DNA of 64,000 bases from Hibiscus mutabilis (GCA_019671005.1 CM033728.1:28347099-28411098), one strand, 5' to 3'. Shown: positions 43,480 through 56,118, counted from the stretch's first letter. A program made the numbers and translations. The notes: generated by a model from the letters alone, not told the origin.

Positions 43480-44034
43480 AGTGGCTATTCAACTTGAGGG
43501 TAGTAGATCTATGAGGATCTATGCGTATCGCGAGGGAAGATATGACACATATGTGATTGTAGGTACTTTTACTTTACATTCCATGTTATTACTTTCTTTG
43601 ATAGATTATGGTTCCACATATTAATACATCTTGCACTAACATGCATGTTTGTTTAATATACCCGTAGAACTGTTAGATGTGGGTATGCGAGTAACTAGTT
43701 CTTTTGGTTAAACAGTAGTTGCTAGAAGGTTGTTTATGAGATGTCTTTTGGTGGTTCAAGGTCATGTATTTGCGGTTGATATGACAGAGTTGTTGTTTCA
43801 TGGTTTTGATGTAATCTTGGGTATGGATTGATTCACAGAGCATAGGATTGTGGTCAATTTTGAAACCAAGCAAGTTTCGTTGAAACTTGCTGATGATTAT
43901 GAGGTGGTGCTTGTGGGCGAGAATGTTAAATTCTTTTCCAATATGGCTTCAGCTTTAGAAGTGCAAAAGTTGTTGGAGCTTGGGTGTCAAGCATATTTGG
44001 CTTATGTTATGAACCCAAGTATGAAGGAGGTGTG
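43480..44034 (+). pseudogene. A2 protease and start of RT linker
   Basis: LSLIDYGST (43595-43620) is the active-site region, with Asp-Tyr-Gly at 43604-43612 in place of Asp-Ser-Gly. TVVARRLFMRCL, MTELLFHGFDVILGMD and a stop, then VVNFETKQVSLKLADDYEVV follow. The frame goes on to YVMNPSMKEV and is cut by solo LTR B at 44035. The same frame resumes at 48212. Confidence 0.72.
44030..44034. repeat. Target-site duplication of solo LTR B (left copy)
   Basis: GTGTG directly precedes TGTAATATCCC and is repeated at 48212-48216 directly after GCTACA. In the inverted copy, CACAC at 63396-63400 stands before TGTAGCACCC, the same junction in reverse. Confidence 0.88.
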
Positions 44035-47000
44035 TGTAATATCCCAAATTTTTTGCTAGTGACTAAAATGTAAATTTTGAAAGTTTTGGGGTTAAAGTAT
44101 AAACTTTGGAAAAGTTTGGGGACTAAAGTGTAAATTTCCCCAATAAGTAATTTTATTCATTATAAGAGTGAATCGGATCGAAATAAGTACCTTGATATCA
44201 GTTTTAAGAATTAAGATGCAGTAAAAGGTACTGAATTTGGATCGAATAAAATTGTTAAGCATGCTCAATCTAGGGAAATATTAGGATGGGTAACCTCGGG
44301 GAAGGTCCCATAAAAGTGTTTCAAATTGATATTTTGGACTCAGTAAGAGTAGAGAATATTTGTATGGATTATCGATAAAGGAATTCTAAGAGAATTTTTT
44401 TTCTATGAAGATTTTTTATAATTAATGGAATAGTAGACTGAGTTGGGAAAAATCAGTATAAGTTCTTGGAGAATGAAGTTTTTATGGGGTAATAGGGTTT
44501 ATTTCCTAAATATGGAAATATAGAATTTTTGGAATAAATTCAATAGCTCGGAAAAGGTAAAATCGCAGTATACGTATTTTATGAATATCAAGAAATCGGA
44601 TAGAACTGGAATTTTAGAGGCTAATCTAAAAGCCATGGAAAAGTCATAAAATACTATTTTATGAATACTTTATTATAGTTGGTTGGATTCCAACTAGATT
44701 TAGTTGAATTTTTACAAGAATAGCAAACTAGTAAATAAAAACTAGTTGAAGGGCAAATTGGTCATTTAGCCCCAATGGCAATTTTAAAATATTTTAAAAG
44801 TTATAAGGGTAATTTTGGAAAGAGGAAATGGAAGATTAAATCTTGGCCCTTGATTGATGGTAAAATAATGGTAAAAATATGAACAAAATATGTTCATCTT
44901 TTTCCAGCAAAAAACGTGAGAGCTAGGGAAAGAAAGAGAATTTTTCCAAGTTCATTTTAAGCCCCGAAACTCGATTTTCAGGTAATCTCTTCAACTACAA
45001 AGTTGTTATACTCTTCAAGCTCTATCTTTTGATATCAATAATTCAAGGAATCCATGCTTGATTAATGAGAATTTACATGAGAAAGAAATTAGGGTTTCTG
45101 AATAAAATTGGGGCTTTTGAGATTTTATGATTCCATGATTGAATTCAAGTTGAAATCAAGTTAGTATGATGTTAAAATAATGATATTGAGTTGGGATTTA
45201 AGTTCTAAATGTTTTGATTATTATGAAGATGATTAGGGCTTATGGATTCAAGCTTAATTTAGGGTTTGTAATGTTGAATTAATGATCTAGTAAGTTTGAA
45301 TTGTTATTTGGAAGCAAAACCCTAAGTTACAGGTATAGGGACCATCTTGGCAAGTTTAAAAGTTAGAGGACCAAATCTGATTTTTATGATTCTGGTGTGT
45401 ATTTATGTTATTAATGATGTTAGAGACATGAAATTGAAGTTAGAATGTTAAATTGATGTTGAATCGAATTAGTGACCATTTTGGCAAATTGTCAAAGTTA
45501 AGTGACCAAATCAAAAATGAAGTTTTGTATGGGGGCTAAATCTGATTTTTTAGTTGTAATGATAGAGTTAAGGTATTAATGTTGAATTGAGGAGTAATTT
45601 GCAATGGTAAGAAGCTTGAATCCTTATCTTTGCATTTTAGTGACTATTTTGTCAAAGAATGAAAAATAAGGGAGAACTATTTTGAATAATTATTTGGTGA
45701 AGAAGGTGATGAGTTGGTAGTTTAAAGCAAGAAATTGGATTAAATTGAAAATTATAGAAGTAAGGAGAAGTTAGTATAAAAATTTGAAGTTTATTTATGG
45801 AAGTTGTGTAGAAAACTGGATTATGGCAGCAAGTTTGAAAATTCACCATAAATTCTACAAAATGGCTAGATGGAGAATTTTATATTTATATAAATATTTG
45901 TTCGTCTAGTTTCGTTTCCAACAAACAGAAACTGATTTCGAGTTACGAGTCAAAAGATATGAATTTTTAAGTGACAAACGGTCAAAAAACAGAGCACCAG
46001 TCTGTTCCAAATTTCAGCTCTGTAATTGACTTTGAAAATTTGCCATAAATCGTACAAGTTGAATTTAGACTATTAATTTATATGGGTGAAAAGCTTATTG
46101 AATCTAGTTGCTTTTAGAACAAACGACCAAAAAATGATAATTGATATATTTTGTATCTAAGGTTAATTAGTAAGCTTGAAAGGGGTTAATGGAAGTTCAA
46201 ATTGATCACTAAGGACCATAATGAGTTTTTGAACAATTCAAGGAAGGAAGGAAATTTTAGAAATTCTGTATATTCAAATGATTAGATTTGATAACATGTT
46301 TGAGAAATTGTTAGATTTGAATCTAACAATTTGTTGTTTACAATCATGTGATTAATGAAGTTCGATCCGAATCAAAAGAGGGTTCGAGGTACTATGAAAG
46401 AAAGGATCGAATAGAGCTTAGTGAGGCAAGCTAATAAATGGCCCATGTGAGTGCATTTATATCTTTTGAAATGTATTTTAGTAGACTTTTAAGAATTTTA
46501 TTTACTTGATTTTATTGAAATGATAACATGGTTTTTGTATAAGTTATATGATGTTTTACAAGCAAAGGAAAAACGTTAGTACATGATAGAGTATGAACTG
46601 CCCTATTATGTTCTATTATGGCAAGTTATTATTGAATAATGGTGATATTTGAATCATTTACAAAATGATAATTTACAAGTTATTGATATGGATTTATTGC
46701 CCAAGTGTATGATAGAGAGTTGCAGTATAGTGGCATGCCATTAGAGGTCTAGCAGTCAAGGACTGCTTGTAGCCACACACCAATCTTCGGATCTATATGT
46801 TTACCGGCACTTTATGTGTCTATAAGTTTTCGGCACTTTACGTGTCTACAACTTATTATCACTTCGGTGACTAGTACTCAAGGAGTACTGACCTTGCATA
46901 CTTAAGTTTCTCTCTATACATAAAATTATATTATAGAGAGTGATAGACCTTAATATCATTTAGACACATACGCAGTCCCAGACTGATAGACCTCTCTAGT

Positions 47001-48211
47001 ACTCAAGGAGTACCGATCTCGCAGACTTCAGTTTCTCTCTATACATAAAATTCTAGGGCTAAAGGCATAAAGAATTTATATAAATGATCTTAATAGGATT
47101 CAAATGAAAAACAATAGATTTATTGAGTATATTGATTTGGCTTACCATGCCTAACATATGCATATGAGATGTTGATTTTTACAGGTTATATGCAAAGGAA
47201 AATTTTTTATATATGTTAGTACATGTGAGGTAACTTATGTTATTAGGCATGAAAATGGTAAGTAAGTTAAAGTTAAAAGTTTAACATTGATGGTAAGTAG
47301 TGATGTGATGTTAACGGAATAGAACAAGCACATTCATTTGCTTGTAACATGACATATATATATGTTCATGCACTGAGGTATAAATGCAATATTATGATAA
47401 ATGAACAAACAAGAAAATATTATGATATTAGCATATAGTAAGTTATCACTAATGCAACATAAAATTTAATGCATTGGCATATATGATGCTATATAAATGT
47501 AGCCATAAAGTTTAATAAGTTTAAATTACTATTAATTTTGTTTACTGCCTCACTAAGTGAAAACTTAGCGTGTGTTTGATTCACACGTAGGTTAAGGTGG
47601 ACACTTGAAGAGGAGTTGAGCATACTGATCAAGCTTCAATCTGCAAAACATCAGTAAGATATTCTAGCTTATGATAATCTCTAGTGGGCATGTAATTATT
47701 TATCTGCTGGTAGTATATGATGCATTAAATTAGATTAAACGATAGATAATTGATCAGTTTTAATGATGAATCATATATGGATAAAGCAAGATAAGGTATT
47801 AGTAATATGAAAGAATAAACTAAAGTAGAAAGGAAGCTTACTTTGTTAATATGAATAATCGGTAAGCTTAAAAAGGTAGTAAATCATGTTTAATCAGTTT
47901 AAATTTTATTTATCGGTAAATCGCATAAGGATTTTAAAATCAAGAAAGGGCCTAGGCCGTGAACCTATTTTCACCCCGAATTGCATTATCGTTTTAATAA
48001 CTGATTAATATGTTTTAAAAACTAATGTAGGGTCAAAATTAGACAACTGTACATAAGTTATGATTTCAAGAAAATTGAGAAAAGGGTTAGATTAATAAAG
48101 ACATGATTTATATGTATAAAAAATTATTATTATAAGCCAGGATTTCTTTAAACGACTTCGTAACATCTTTAATGTATATTCGGTCTATGAGTATACGTTA
48201 AGGGTGCTACA
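44035..48211 (+). mobile_element. Solo LTR B, 4177 bp, with perfect target duplication
   Basis: TGTAATATCCC...GGGTGCTACA, flanked by GTGTG on both sides, with no PBS, PPT or coding region inside. The orientation is taken from the D 3' LTR, which starts with the related TGTAATATTCC after a polypurine tract. Internal features: a direct repeat of ~57 bp at 46868-46925 and 46997-47053 ('gtactcaaggagtac', 'gtttctctctatacataaaa'), and the 'ggcactttatgtgtctata' units near 46795-46850. The length is unusually large for a solo LTR. No ORF here is supported as a gene. Confidence 0.88.
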
Positions 48212-49386
48212 GTGTGTGTTTAGGATATTCTTACTGTTTATGACTTTCTGGTAGTGTTTTCGGAGGAGTTGCTTGGGTTACCACCGGATAGGGAAGTAGA
48301 GTTTTGAATCGAGACATATGTAGATGCAACTCCGTGTTGATTGCTCTGTATCGCATGGTGCCTAAAGAGTTGAAAGAGTTGAAGACGCAATTTCAGGAAT
48401 TGCTAGATCGTGGTTTTATTAGACCTAGTGTATTGCCGTGAGGAGCACCAGTGATGTTTGTGAGAAAAAGGATGGCACGATACGAATGTGCATTGATTAT
48501 CAGAAACTGAATAAGTTGACAATTAAGAATAAGTATCATTTTTCGTGAATTGACTATTTGTTCGATCAATTTTAGGGTGATTCAGCATTTTCCAAGATTG
48601 ATCTGAGGTCTGGGTATTATTAGTTGGGGGTAAAGGATATGAATGTGCTAAAAACTGCTTTTCACACACGTTATGGGCATTATGAGTTTTTAGCAATGCC
48701 TTTCGGGTTGATGAATGCACATGCTGCTTTCATAGATACGATGAATAGGGTGTTCCATGAATATTTAGATTAATTTAAGGTTGTGTTAATTGATGATATC
48801 CTTGTGTACTCCCATACCAAGTAATAACATGATCGGCATTTGCAGATTATGTTGCAAGCTTTGCTGGATAATCAGTTGTATGCCAAGTTGAGCAGGTGTT
48901 AATTTTAGATAAGGGAAGTGATTTTCCTTGGACATGTTGTGTCGGAGAAAGCTATTCGTGTGGATTCACAGAAGATTGAGGTGGTGGTGAGTTGCAAGCC
49001 ACCTAAGCCTGTGTTGGAGGTTCGTAGTTTTCTCGGGTTAGTAGTATATTATCGTCATTTTGTATATGGTTTCTCGAAGGTTGCTGATCTAATGAGTAAG
49101 TTGCTGTAAAATAATGTTCGTTTTGAGTGGACGGAGAGTAGACAACAAGATTTTGAGAAGTTGAAGAAGGCTTTGACACGAGCTTCGATCTTGATTCAAC
49201 CTGAATCGAGTAAAGAGATTATTATTTATAGTGATGCATCCTATGTTGGTTTGGGGGTGTGTGTTAATGAAAGATGGGAAAGTTGTGGCTTATGCATCTA
49301 GACAGTTGAACGTGCACGAGTGCAATTATCCTACGTATGATTTAGAGCTTTTCGCAGTAGTGTTTGCGTAGAAGATTTGGAGACAT
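48212..49386 (+). pseudogene. A2 reverse transcriptase and RNase H, cut by LTR C
   Basis: It continues A2 after solo LTR B: LGLPPDREVEF, FSKIDLRSGYY, AFHTRYGHYEFLAMPFGL, then VVLIDDILVYSHTK with the catalytic Asp pair intact at 48792-48797. The thumb/connection (FLGHVVSEKAIRVD, FLGLVVYYRHFVYGF) and RNase H start (DASYVGLG) follow. Stops include TGA at 48439 (a conserved Trp codon) and TGA at 48546 (an Arg codon). It ends within RNase H at 'ttggagacat', where LTR C begins. The inverse copy is at 62233-63400. Confidence 0.8.
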
Positions 49387-50206
49387 TGTAACACCCTTAA
49401 CGTACACTCATAAACTAAATATACGTTAAAGATGTTACAATGTTGTTTATAGAAAACTTGACTAATTTTTACTTATTTATTTATTTCCAAAACTTGCATT
49501 ATAGTTTAACCCTTTCTTAGTATTCAATTAAAAACCATGTCAGTCTATTGCATCTAGTTCTGGCCCTGAATTGTTTTATAAAATTTATAACTAACTTTTT
49601 GAAATATAAAAATTATTCAGGGTGGAAACTATGTACATTGCCTAGACCCTTTCTTGATTTTAAGGTTTCTGCGCAATTAGGGTTAAACACCATTTTAACT
49701 ATATCAAAATTTATAGCTACTTCTAGCAAACCATTTCTTCAAACCCACGCATTCATATGATCATATAAATACATCATAAACTTAGGTTTACAAACCAGTA
49801 TACTCATTTTAAATTACATATCAATATATACTTTAACATTTGTACATGCCACCAGATATCAACTACTTTAAAGATGTACATACCGTAGTCACTTTAGTAA
49901 CTTTATCTTTCCAAAAGACAACTTCTCCTTATTAGTCTTTCTCGGAGAACCTACGTGTGAAACAACATCACACGCTAAGTACGAACTTAGTGAGGCATTC
50001 AAAATAGTTTTAAGAAAGCATAAAGTAATGCAATACATCATATCATATATATAAAATGCAATACACATTTCATATATCTAGCAATCATGTCACGATGTCA
50101 ACTTTACATGTATAATCACACATCATTAACATGTACAACATGAATTATCTCTATTCTGTATCATGTAACATCTTTATCATTATCATGTAACCTTTCGATC
50201 TTTAAA
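49387..50206 (-). mobile_element. LTR C, left-arm copy, truncated
   Basis: TGTAACACCCTTAACG at 49387 is the LTR end read in reverse (it resembles the reversed end of B, TGTAGCACCCTTAACG). The copy stops at 50206 inside a stretch of 'catgtaacatct' words and is joined to element J. The full C LTR is seen in the inverted copy at 61063-62232. Confidence 0.75.
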
Positions 50207-50883
50207 ACACAACAACCTATAACTTTTAACGCAAAAATCCACCGAATTTCCTCCTCCCAATAACCTGAACATGCGATACTAATGCATAATCACACCGTTA
50301 CCTTCCTCTAATCAAATGTGGCCTGAATGAATTCACTTGTAACTTGGCATCAAGTCTCCACCACGCATCACACCCAACCGCGTAAACAACATCCTCAACT
50401 TTGTCGCAACTCTCACAACCCAAGCATCGGCTATAAGCTTAGCTCGAACGATATTCAATCACCAAACTATAACTCCTAAACAACTTCAACCATCCATGTT
50501 ATCAAAAAACTCAAAACATCAATCTTTTCATTTTTTTAACCACGCGCGATCTGTGTACACAACACACTCCTCATCATAGAATTGATGTATCTAAAACATT
50601 TAAACATCCACCAACGTGGCAAGCTTCACATCATGCGTAGGACAAAAGCGCTCGTGCACCTTTAACTATCTAGATGCATAAGCCACAACTTCACTTGCAA
50701 CACTTCAACCTCAACAAGCCTTGATGCTAAAAACTGGATCTAGCAAACCCACAACCTTCCAACTCTAACTTTGGTCGCTCAAAAACTAGAACCAGCCAAA
50801 CTCCCAAGAACCACAACACCAAAACCACCTACATACGCTACCTTACTTATACCATCACACCATTGATTTTCGATTAGTCATCC

Positions 50884-51049
50884 GTAAGTGTGAACATATG
50901 TATGCATGATCATTTATATGTCCTCATAGATGTCTATGTGTATGTATGCAAAACCTCTAATGTTATGCCCGAATGTACGCATGTACTGACATATTTATAT
51001 ATACTTATAAGTGTTTTTACAATGTGCATGTTTATCCGTTCACACTTAC
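50884..51049 (-). mobile_element. MITE-like element, copy 3 (166 bp)
   Basis: It has perfect 12-bp inverted ends GTAAGTGTGAAC...GTTCACACTTAC, the best preserved of the three copies. It sits at the same point of J as copy 1 in A1, so these two were inherited together. Confidence 0.65.
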
Positions 51050-51879
51050 TAATAACATCCTCATAACCAAAATTCTTAGCAACATACCCAAAACTCACAC
51101 CTCCCAAACCAAGAGCAACATTAACCTATCCCTAAAAATCTACTAAACCAACTATACTTATCGATCAAAGCCCTTCCTGGTGCTTCTGCACACAGCAAAA
51201 AAAACCATTAATAAACACAACAACCAACTGCCCCACAAACTCAGTCTACACGATTCAACAAAACTATGACGCAACCTATGCATCGATCAAACCAAACAGC
51301 ATCAACAAGAACTCACATCACCGCCCCTTTACCAAAGGAAAATATAAAGACAACCACATCCTTTACCTACACAGATACCACCCGGACCTCAGCTCATACT
51401 TACAACCACTGAAGCACCCCCGAACTGATCAACAAAACATCAACTTGTTCAGCTACCTAGAACCCAAGCACGTTCGCATCATGCTATCCTCCTTTTTCAC
51501 AATGACACCAGTACAACCCCCCGACGAAACACTAAGCCTGGTGAACCCTTTATCACGCAACTGCTGAAGTTGCATCTTTACCCTCTTCAACTCCCTCGAG
51601 CCATGCACAAAGAGAAATAGACACCAGAGTTGTGTTTTCATACAACTTCAATGTCCAACTCAACCTTCCAATCCAATGGCAAACCCGGCCATTCCCTCAA
51701 AAACACCCAGAAACTCGCATACCGCACGACTATCTTGAGCTCGTACTTCCTATGACACTGGATTCATAACATAGATTAGGGATGCCTTGCAACCAAAATC
51801 CATCAAACAACTCGCGTCCATTGCCAAAATAGCATTAGACAAGAATTTAACATTCTCGCCCATGATTACCACCTTGTAA

Positions 51880-52086
51880 CTATCGCTAGGATTCAAAATC
51901 AACCACTGCTATATGATCCATCCACTTATCCAAACCCAGGATTACATCAAAAACTATAGAGCGGCAACTCCAACAAAACAATTGTAACCTCAAGATCTTA
52001 AAGCATCGATGATCATTTCCAAACATCCTTCTCGCAACAACTGTCTCACTAAAAGAACTAGCCACATGTATTCCCGCAACCAACAC
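51880..52086 (-). pseudogene. J protease relic
   Basis: It contains VASSFSETVVARRMF and VIFDVILGLDKWMDH-like words (FDVILGLDKWMDHIAVVDFES), the C-terminal half of a chromovirus protease, in more than one frame. The active-site triad is not visible. Confidence 0.55.
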
Positions 52087-52399
52087 TTATGAGATGATTG
52101 TTCAAACCACAACTCCTACAAACGTTATCAACGACAAGCACATGATTTTATACTCCACATAACGAATGCAGATAATCCCGCCTCGTGAGATCACATAATC
52201 CACATACTCAACATGTATTAAATATTGTTTTAGTCTATATACTCTAACCCCGCGGTCCTCACCCAGCACCATCTTTACCTCACCTCAACCCAGGGCCATA
52301 TCTTTTATCACAATTCCTTTTAACTGAATGCAGCCAAAACTAGATTTCGTAACTCTCTTGCCAAAGCCAGAACCTCCCACACAAAACCGATAAACTTAG

Positions 52400-52985
52400 G
52401 TTCTGCTCAATGCACTTCGCCTGTGTACCAACACGTTAAAAATGGTGTAATCGAAAGCCAACATGTACACCCTAACATCATGTACCAACTCATATCGAAT
52501 TCGGTCACAATGACACTTCCCTACCAAAACCAGTTCAGGAGCATACCGGCTCAACCGAACAATATGTATCCTAACTTGACAACATACACGCGACCCTGAT
52601 CCCAACCATAAACTCTCGTCTCTTTTCATCCAAGTATCTAAACCCCATATACTTCTTCTTAAAAATAGCATGAAAAAAACTTCCAAACCACATCATTGGG
52701 TTCCACACCTGTAGATACAGTTGTCCACCAACTAAAAACTCACCTTGCAACAAGGATTCAACACATCCCAACTTACGGGCACCAATACACCCCATTTGAT
52801 CCAAAACCTAAACAACACTGGCCATCCATGTCTCGGATGCCTCAGGTGACAACCCACGGTACTCAACTCTTCCCAATATACAGTGATATTCCAACGACAA
52901 CCTCGTTTGCCCAACGGCTAGTGCAAACACACACACTCCAGCAACAACAACTTACAAGCTCAAAACATCGCCTATAACAAGGCAT
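52400..52985 (-). pseudogene. J gag relic
   Basis: KLGCVESLLQGEFL and KKKYMGFRYLDEKRREFM are the capsid-like blocks shared with A1. In A1 this exact point (between the 'catgct' and 'tacttggatg' words) is where solo LTR G inserted, so J shows the uninterrupted target. Frames shift between 52914-52732, 52804-52571 and 52686-52396. Confidence 0.62.
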
Positions 52986-53402
52986 CAAATCACCAAACTC
53001 TAGCTCAACCGACACATGTGGTACATACTTTGAGGTGACAAACCCCTAGGAAACACAACACTTTTCCCAACTCACTACACAAAGGCAACAACATCTCGCT
53101 AGATCTCATTTCTCCTTTCGGTCCTAACATAACACATTTTCTAAGGCATGATAATCATTTAAAAAAAATTGAATCAGGCCAGCTTCAAGCAAGGATCCAA
53201 GACTTTTATTTCAAAACCATACATTTCATACTATAATAATAAGGCAATGGGTACCCCCAGCTTCCCCAACATGGCATAAAACATTCAGCATACATATATC
53301 AACCACCGTGCATAGCAATTAGCGTACCAATAACAATCACCGTGCAAATCAAGCAACATGTATAACTTACAACAACATAACAACCTCCCAAATGAACCAA
53401 AC

Positions 53403-53845
53403 CTGGCTCTGATACCACCAAATGTAACCCCCTTAACCCGGTCTAGCCACCAGACCAAACCAAGGAAGCTACATTAGGTTTGCCGAAGCAAACCAGAGAG
53501 TTACATCAAAACTCGGTCCATTTTTTCCTTTTTATCTTGTCTAGATGCCAATTATTAATCCTACGTGTACATGCAACACTCAGGTATAACCCCTACTCAA
53601 TCGGGTATCATTTGGACATGCAATTGATCATATTTGCAATTTAGGGACCAAATTGCAAATACAGGAAATTTGTAAGATTTAAGCCACTTATTTAAAATAC
53701 CAATATTTAATTAGTCAGGTTCTGAACATTCTTCTCAAATTTCATCTCAATTTGATCATTCAAGCTCATACAATCACATGGACAAGTTTCAGGGACTAAA
53801 ATGCAATAAAAGCAAAACTGCCAAGCTAAAATTACAGAAAATCCT
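53403..53845 (-). repeat. J primer-binding site and 5' LTR end
   Basis: TGGTATCAGAGCC (reverse of 53405-53417) is followed, after 5 nt, by the LTR end GTTACA at 53423. The LTR runs only about 420 bp rightward (with 'tagggaccaaattgcaaat') before element D starts. The LTR piece is truncated. Confidence 0.72.
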
Positions 53846-54088
53846 ATGGAGAAAATATCTAGTGATATGATTGCCAATAATCCTCTTGGACATAGTGCAT
53901 GAGTGATTAGAATATGTATGAACTGTTCTCTAGAAATTCAAGGGATTAAGCTCCTGACGGACTTAAAGGAACTTCCATTCCATGAATTTGAAGTCATTCT
54001 TGGAATGGATTGGTTATCTGCATATGATGTAGACGTAAAATGTAAGAAAAAAAGGTTGATACTTCAGAGACTCAATGGTTCTAAGTAA
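53846..54088 (+). pseudogene. D protease, C-terminal part
   Basis: NNPLGHSA, a stop, then MNCSLEIQGIKLLTDLKELPFHEFEVILGMDWLSAYDVDVKC. The active-site Asp-Ser-Gly lies before the truncation. The frame ends at 54088. Confidence 0.68.
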
Positions 54089-55197
54089 TCTTTGTGGGAG
54101 AAATAACTGACTGTTTAGAGTTAGTAATCTCTGCAACAACAGCTCAAAGACTGTTAAACAATGGATGTGAAGCATGTTTAGTTTTTGTGGTGGATAAACA
54201 AAAGTCACCTAAGAAGATTGAAGATATCCCAACTGTGAAGGAATTTCCTGATGTATTTTTGGACGAGCTACCAGGGTTGCCTCCGAATAGGGAAATACAG
54301 TTTGGGATTGATGTTTATCCCGAAACTGAGCCAGTATCAATGGCACCATATTGAATGGCGCCTACGAAATTAAGGGAACTAAAAGCTCAATTACAAGTGT
54401 TGTTGGATCGGGGTTACATTCGATCGAGTGTATCACCATGAGGTGCTCCGGTATTATTTGTGAAGAAGAATGATGGTTCCCTACGATTATGTATAGATTA
54501 TCGACAGTTAAATAAAGTAACCATTAAGAACAAGTATTCACTACCAAGGATTGAAGATCTATTTGACTAGCTTAGAGGTGCAGCTGTGTTCTCGAAGATA
54601 GATCTTCGATTAGGGTATTATCAACTTAAATTCAAAGAAGAAGATGTACCAAAAATAGCATTCAGAACTCGTTATGGACATTACAAGTTTCTAGTGATGC
54701 CTTTTGGATTGACGAATGCCCCAATTGCATTCATGGGCCTGATGAATAGGGTATCCCAACCCTTTTTGGATCAATTTGTTGTGGTCTTCATAGATGATAG
54801 ATTAGCTTATTCAAAGACCGAACCTGAGCATGACTACCATCTTCGAGTGGTATTATAAACTTTAAGAGATAATCAACTTTATGCCAAGTTTTCTAAATGC
54901 GAGTTCTAGTTGTCAGAAGTAACTTTCCTTGGACATGTAGTGCCATCAGAAGGAATAAGAGTTGATCCCAAGAAAATACAAGCTATTCTTGAATGGGAAG
55001 CGCCAAAAAATGTCTCTGAAGTTTGGAGTTTCTTGGGATTAGCTGGATATTACAGACACTTTGTGCAAATTTTCCATCATTGCTACGCCTCTTACCCAGC
55101 TACTACGAAAAGGTATTCCATTTGTTTGGACATAGAAGTGTCAGGAAAGTTTCGAAAGATTAAAGAAAGATCTGACCGAGGCACCAGTTTTAATTGA
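54089..55197 (+). pseudogene. D reverse transcriptase
   Basis: LPGLPPNREIQFGIDVYP, then GAPVLFVKKNDGSLRLCIDYRQLN, FSKIDLRLGYYQLK, MPFGLTNAP and VVFIDDRLAYS; the Asp pair is at 54793-54798. The thumb follows with TFLGHVVPSEGIRVDP and FLGLAGYYRHFV. In-frame stops at 54352 (TGA), 54439 (TGA), 54568 (TAG) and 54907 (TAG) replace conserved Arg, Trp, Gln and Trp codons. A frameshift near 55080 separates it from RNase H. Otherwise the domain is full length. Confidence 0.8.
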
Positions 55198-55663
55198 ACA
55201 AGAATTGGGAAAGGAATATACTCTGTATAGTGATGCATCCCATTGTGGATTGGGTCGAGTACTGATGCAAGAAGGTCATGTAGTAGCCTATGCATCAAGG
55301 CAACTTAAAACTCATGAAAAGAACTATTTGACACATGATTTGGAGATGGCAGCTGTAATTTTTGCTTTAAAAATCTGGCGATACTATTTGTATGGTAAAA
55401 AATGTCATATTTATACATATCACAAAAGTTTGAAGTATCTAATGACACAAAATGATCTGAATCTGCGACAAAGGAGATGGGTCAAGTTTTTTAATGATTA
55501 CTATAGGGTTATCGATTACCACCCTGGAAAGGCTAATGTAGTCGTAGATGCTCTTAGCCGGAAAACATTTTTTGCTTTGTGCATGAAGAATGCACAGTTG
55601 TCATTGGAACGAGATGGTTCATTGATAGCAGAATTTCAGGTAAGGCCAGCTTTATTGGATTAA
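55140..55663 (+). pseudogene. D RNase H
   Basis: The open piece 55205-55663 shows YSDASHCGLG, VVAYASRQLKTHEKNY, LEMAAVIFALKIWRYYLYG, IYTYHKSLKYL and VIDYHPGKANVVVDALSRK. The HTDHK-like motif reads YTYHK, so its Asp is lost. Confidence 0.78.
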
Positions 55664-56118
55664 ATCAAGGATTTGCAGATTACAGATGAAAAATGTCTTG
55701 AAAGGAGGAGACAAGCTGAAGTAGGAGAAGTACAAGATTATGAGATCCAAGATTTACTTCAAGATTTTGGGGTGCATTACATGAAGCGTTGAGTACTAAA
55801 TTAAATTTTAGTACATCCATTCATCCGCAAATAGATGGACAATCTGAAAGGGTTATACAGATTTTGGAAGATATGCTACGTGCTTGTGTGATCGAATTTG
55901 CGGGATCATGGGAAAAGTACTTACCTTTGGCTGAATTTGCTTATAATAATAGTTATCAAGCAAGAATTAAGATGGCACCGTTCAAAGCATTATATGGAAG
56001 AAAGTGTCGAACCCCTCTTAATTGGTTCGAATTGCAAGATCAAAATGTTCAGAATAACTCAAACATTGGAGGAGTTGACTTAATGCAAGACGTGGAAGAT
56101 AAAGTAAGGATTATTTAG
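55664..56118 (+). pseudogene. D integrase, zinc domain and first half of core deleted
   Basis: After the RNase H linker (ITDEKCLERRRQAEVG) the sequence passes near 55765 directly to LHEALSTKLNFSTSIHPQ, in the middle of the integrase core. The H2C2 domain and the first two catalytic Asp are absent, a loss of very roughly 200-250 residues compared with the layout of H. The rest is open: DGQSERVIQILEDML, AEFAYNNSYQARIKMAP, LYGRKCRTPL. Confidence 0.75.

Larger units (their letters stand above)
50207..53422 (-). mobile_element. Chromovirus relic J (A1 subfamily), internal region, minus strand
   Basis: Read leftward from the PBS: gag (52985-52400), protease relic (52086-51880), RT (51640-51200), MITE-like insertion, RNase H (50820-50480), first part of integrase (50400-50207). 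The order and wording follow A1 closely, including the MITE position. The last ~1 kb of pol is cut off by LTR C. Stops and frameshifts occur throughout, so no product is expected. Confidence 0.75.

Noticed and set aside
52696..52977. Plus-strand ORF of 93 residues in J
   Set aside because: It is antisense to a gag relic that matches A1.
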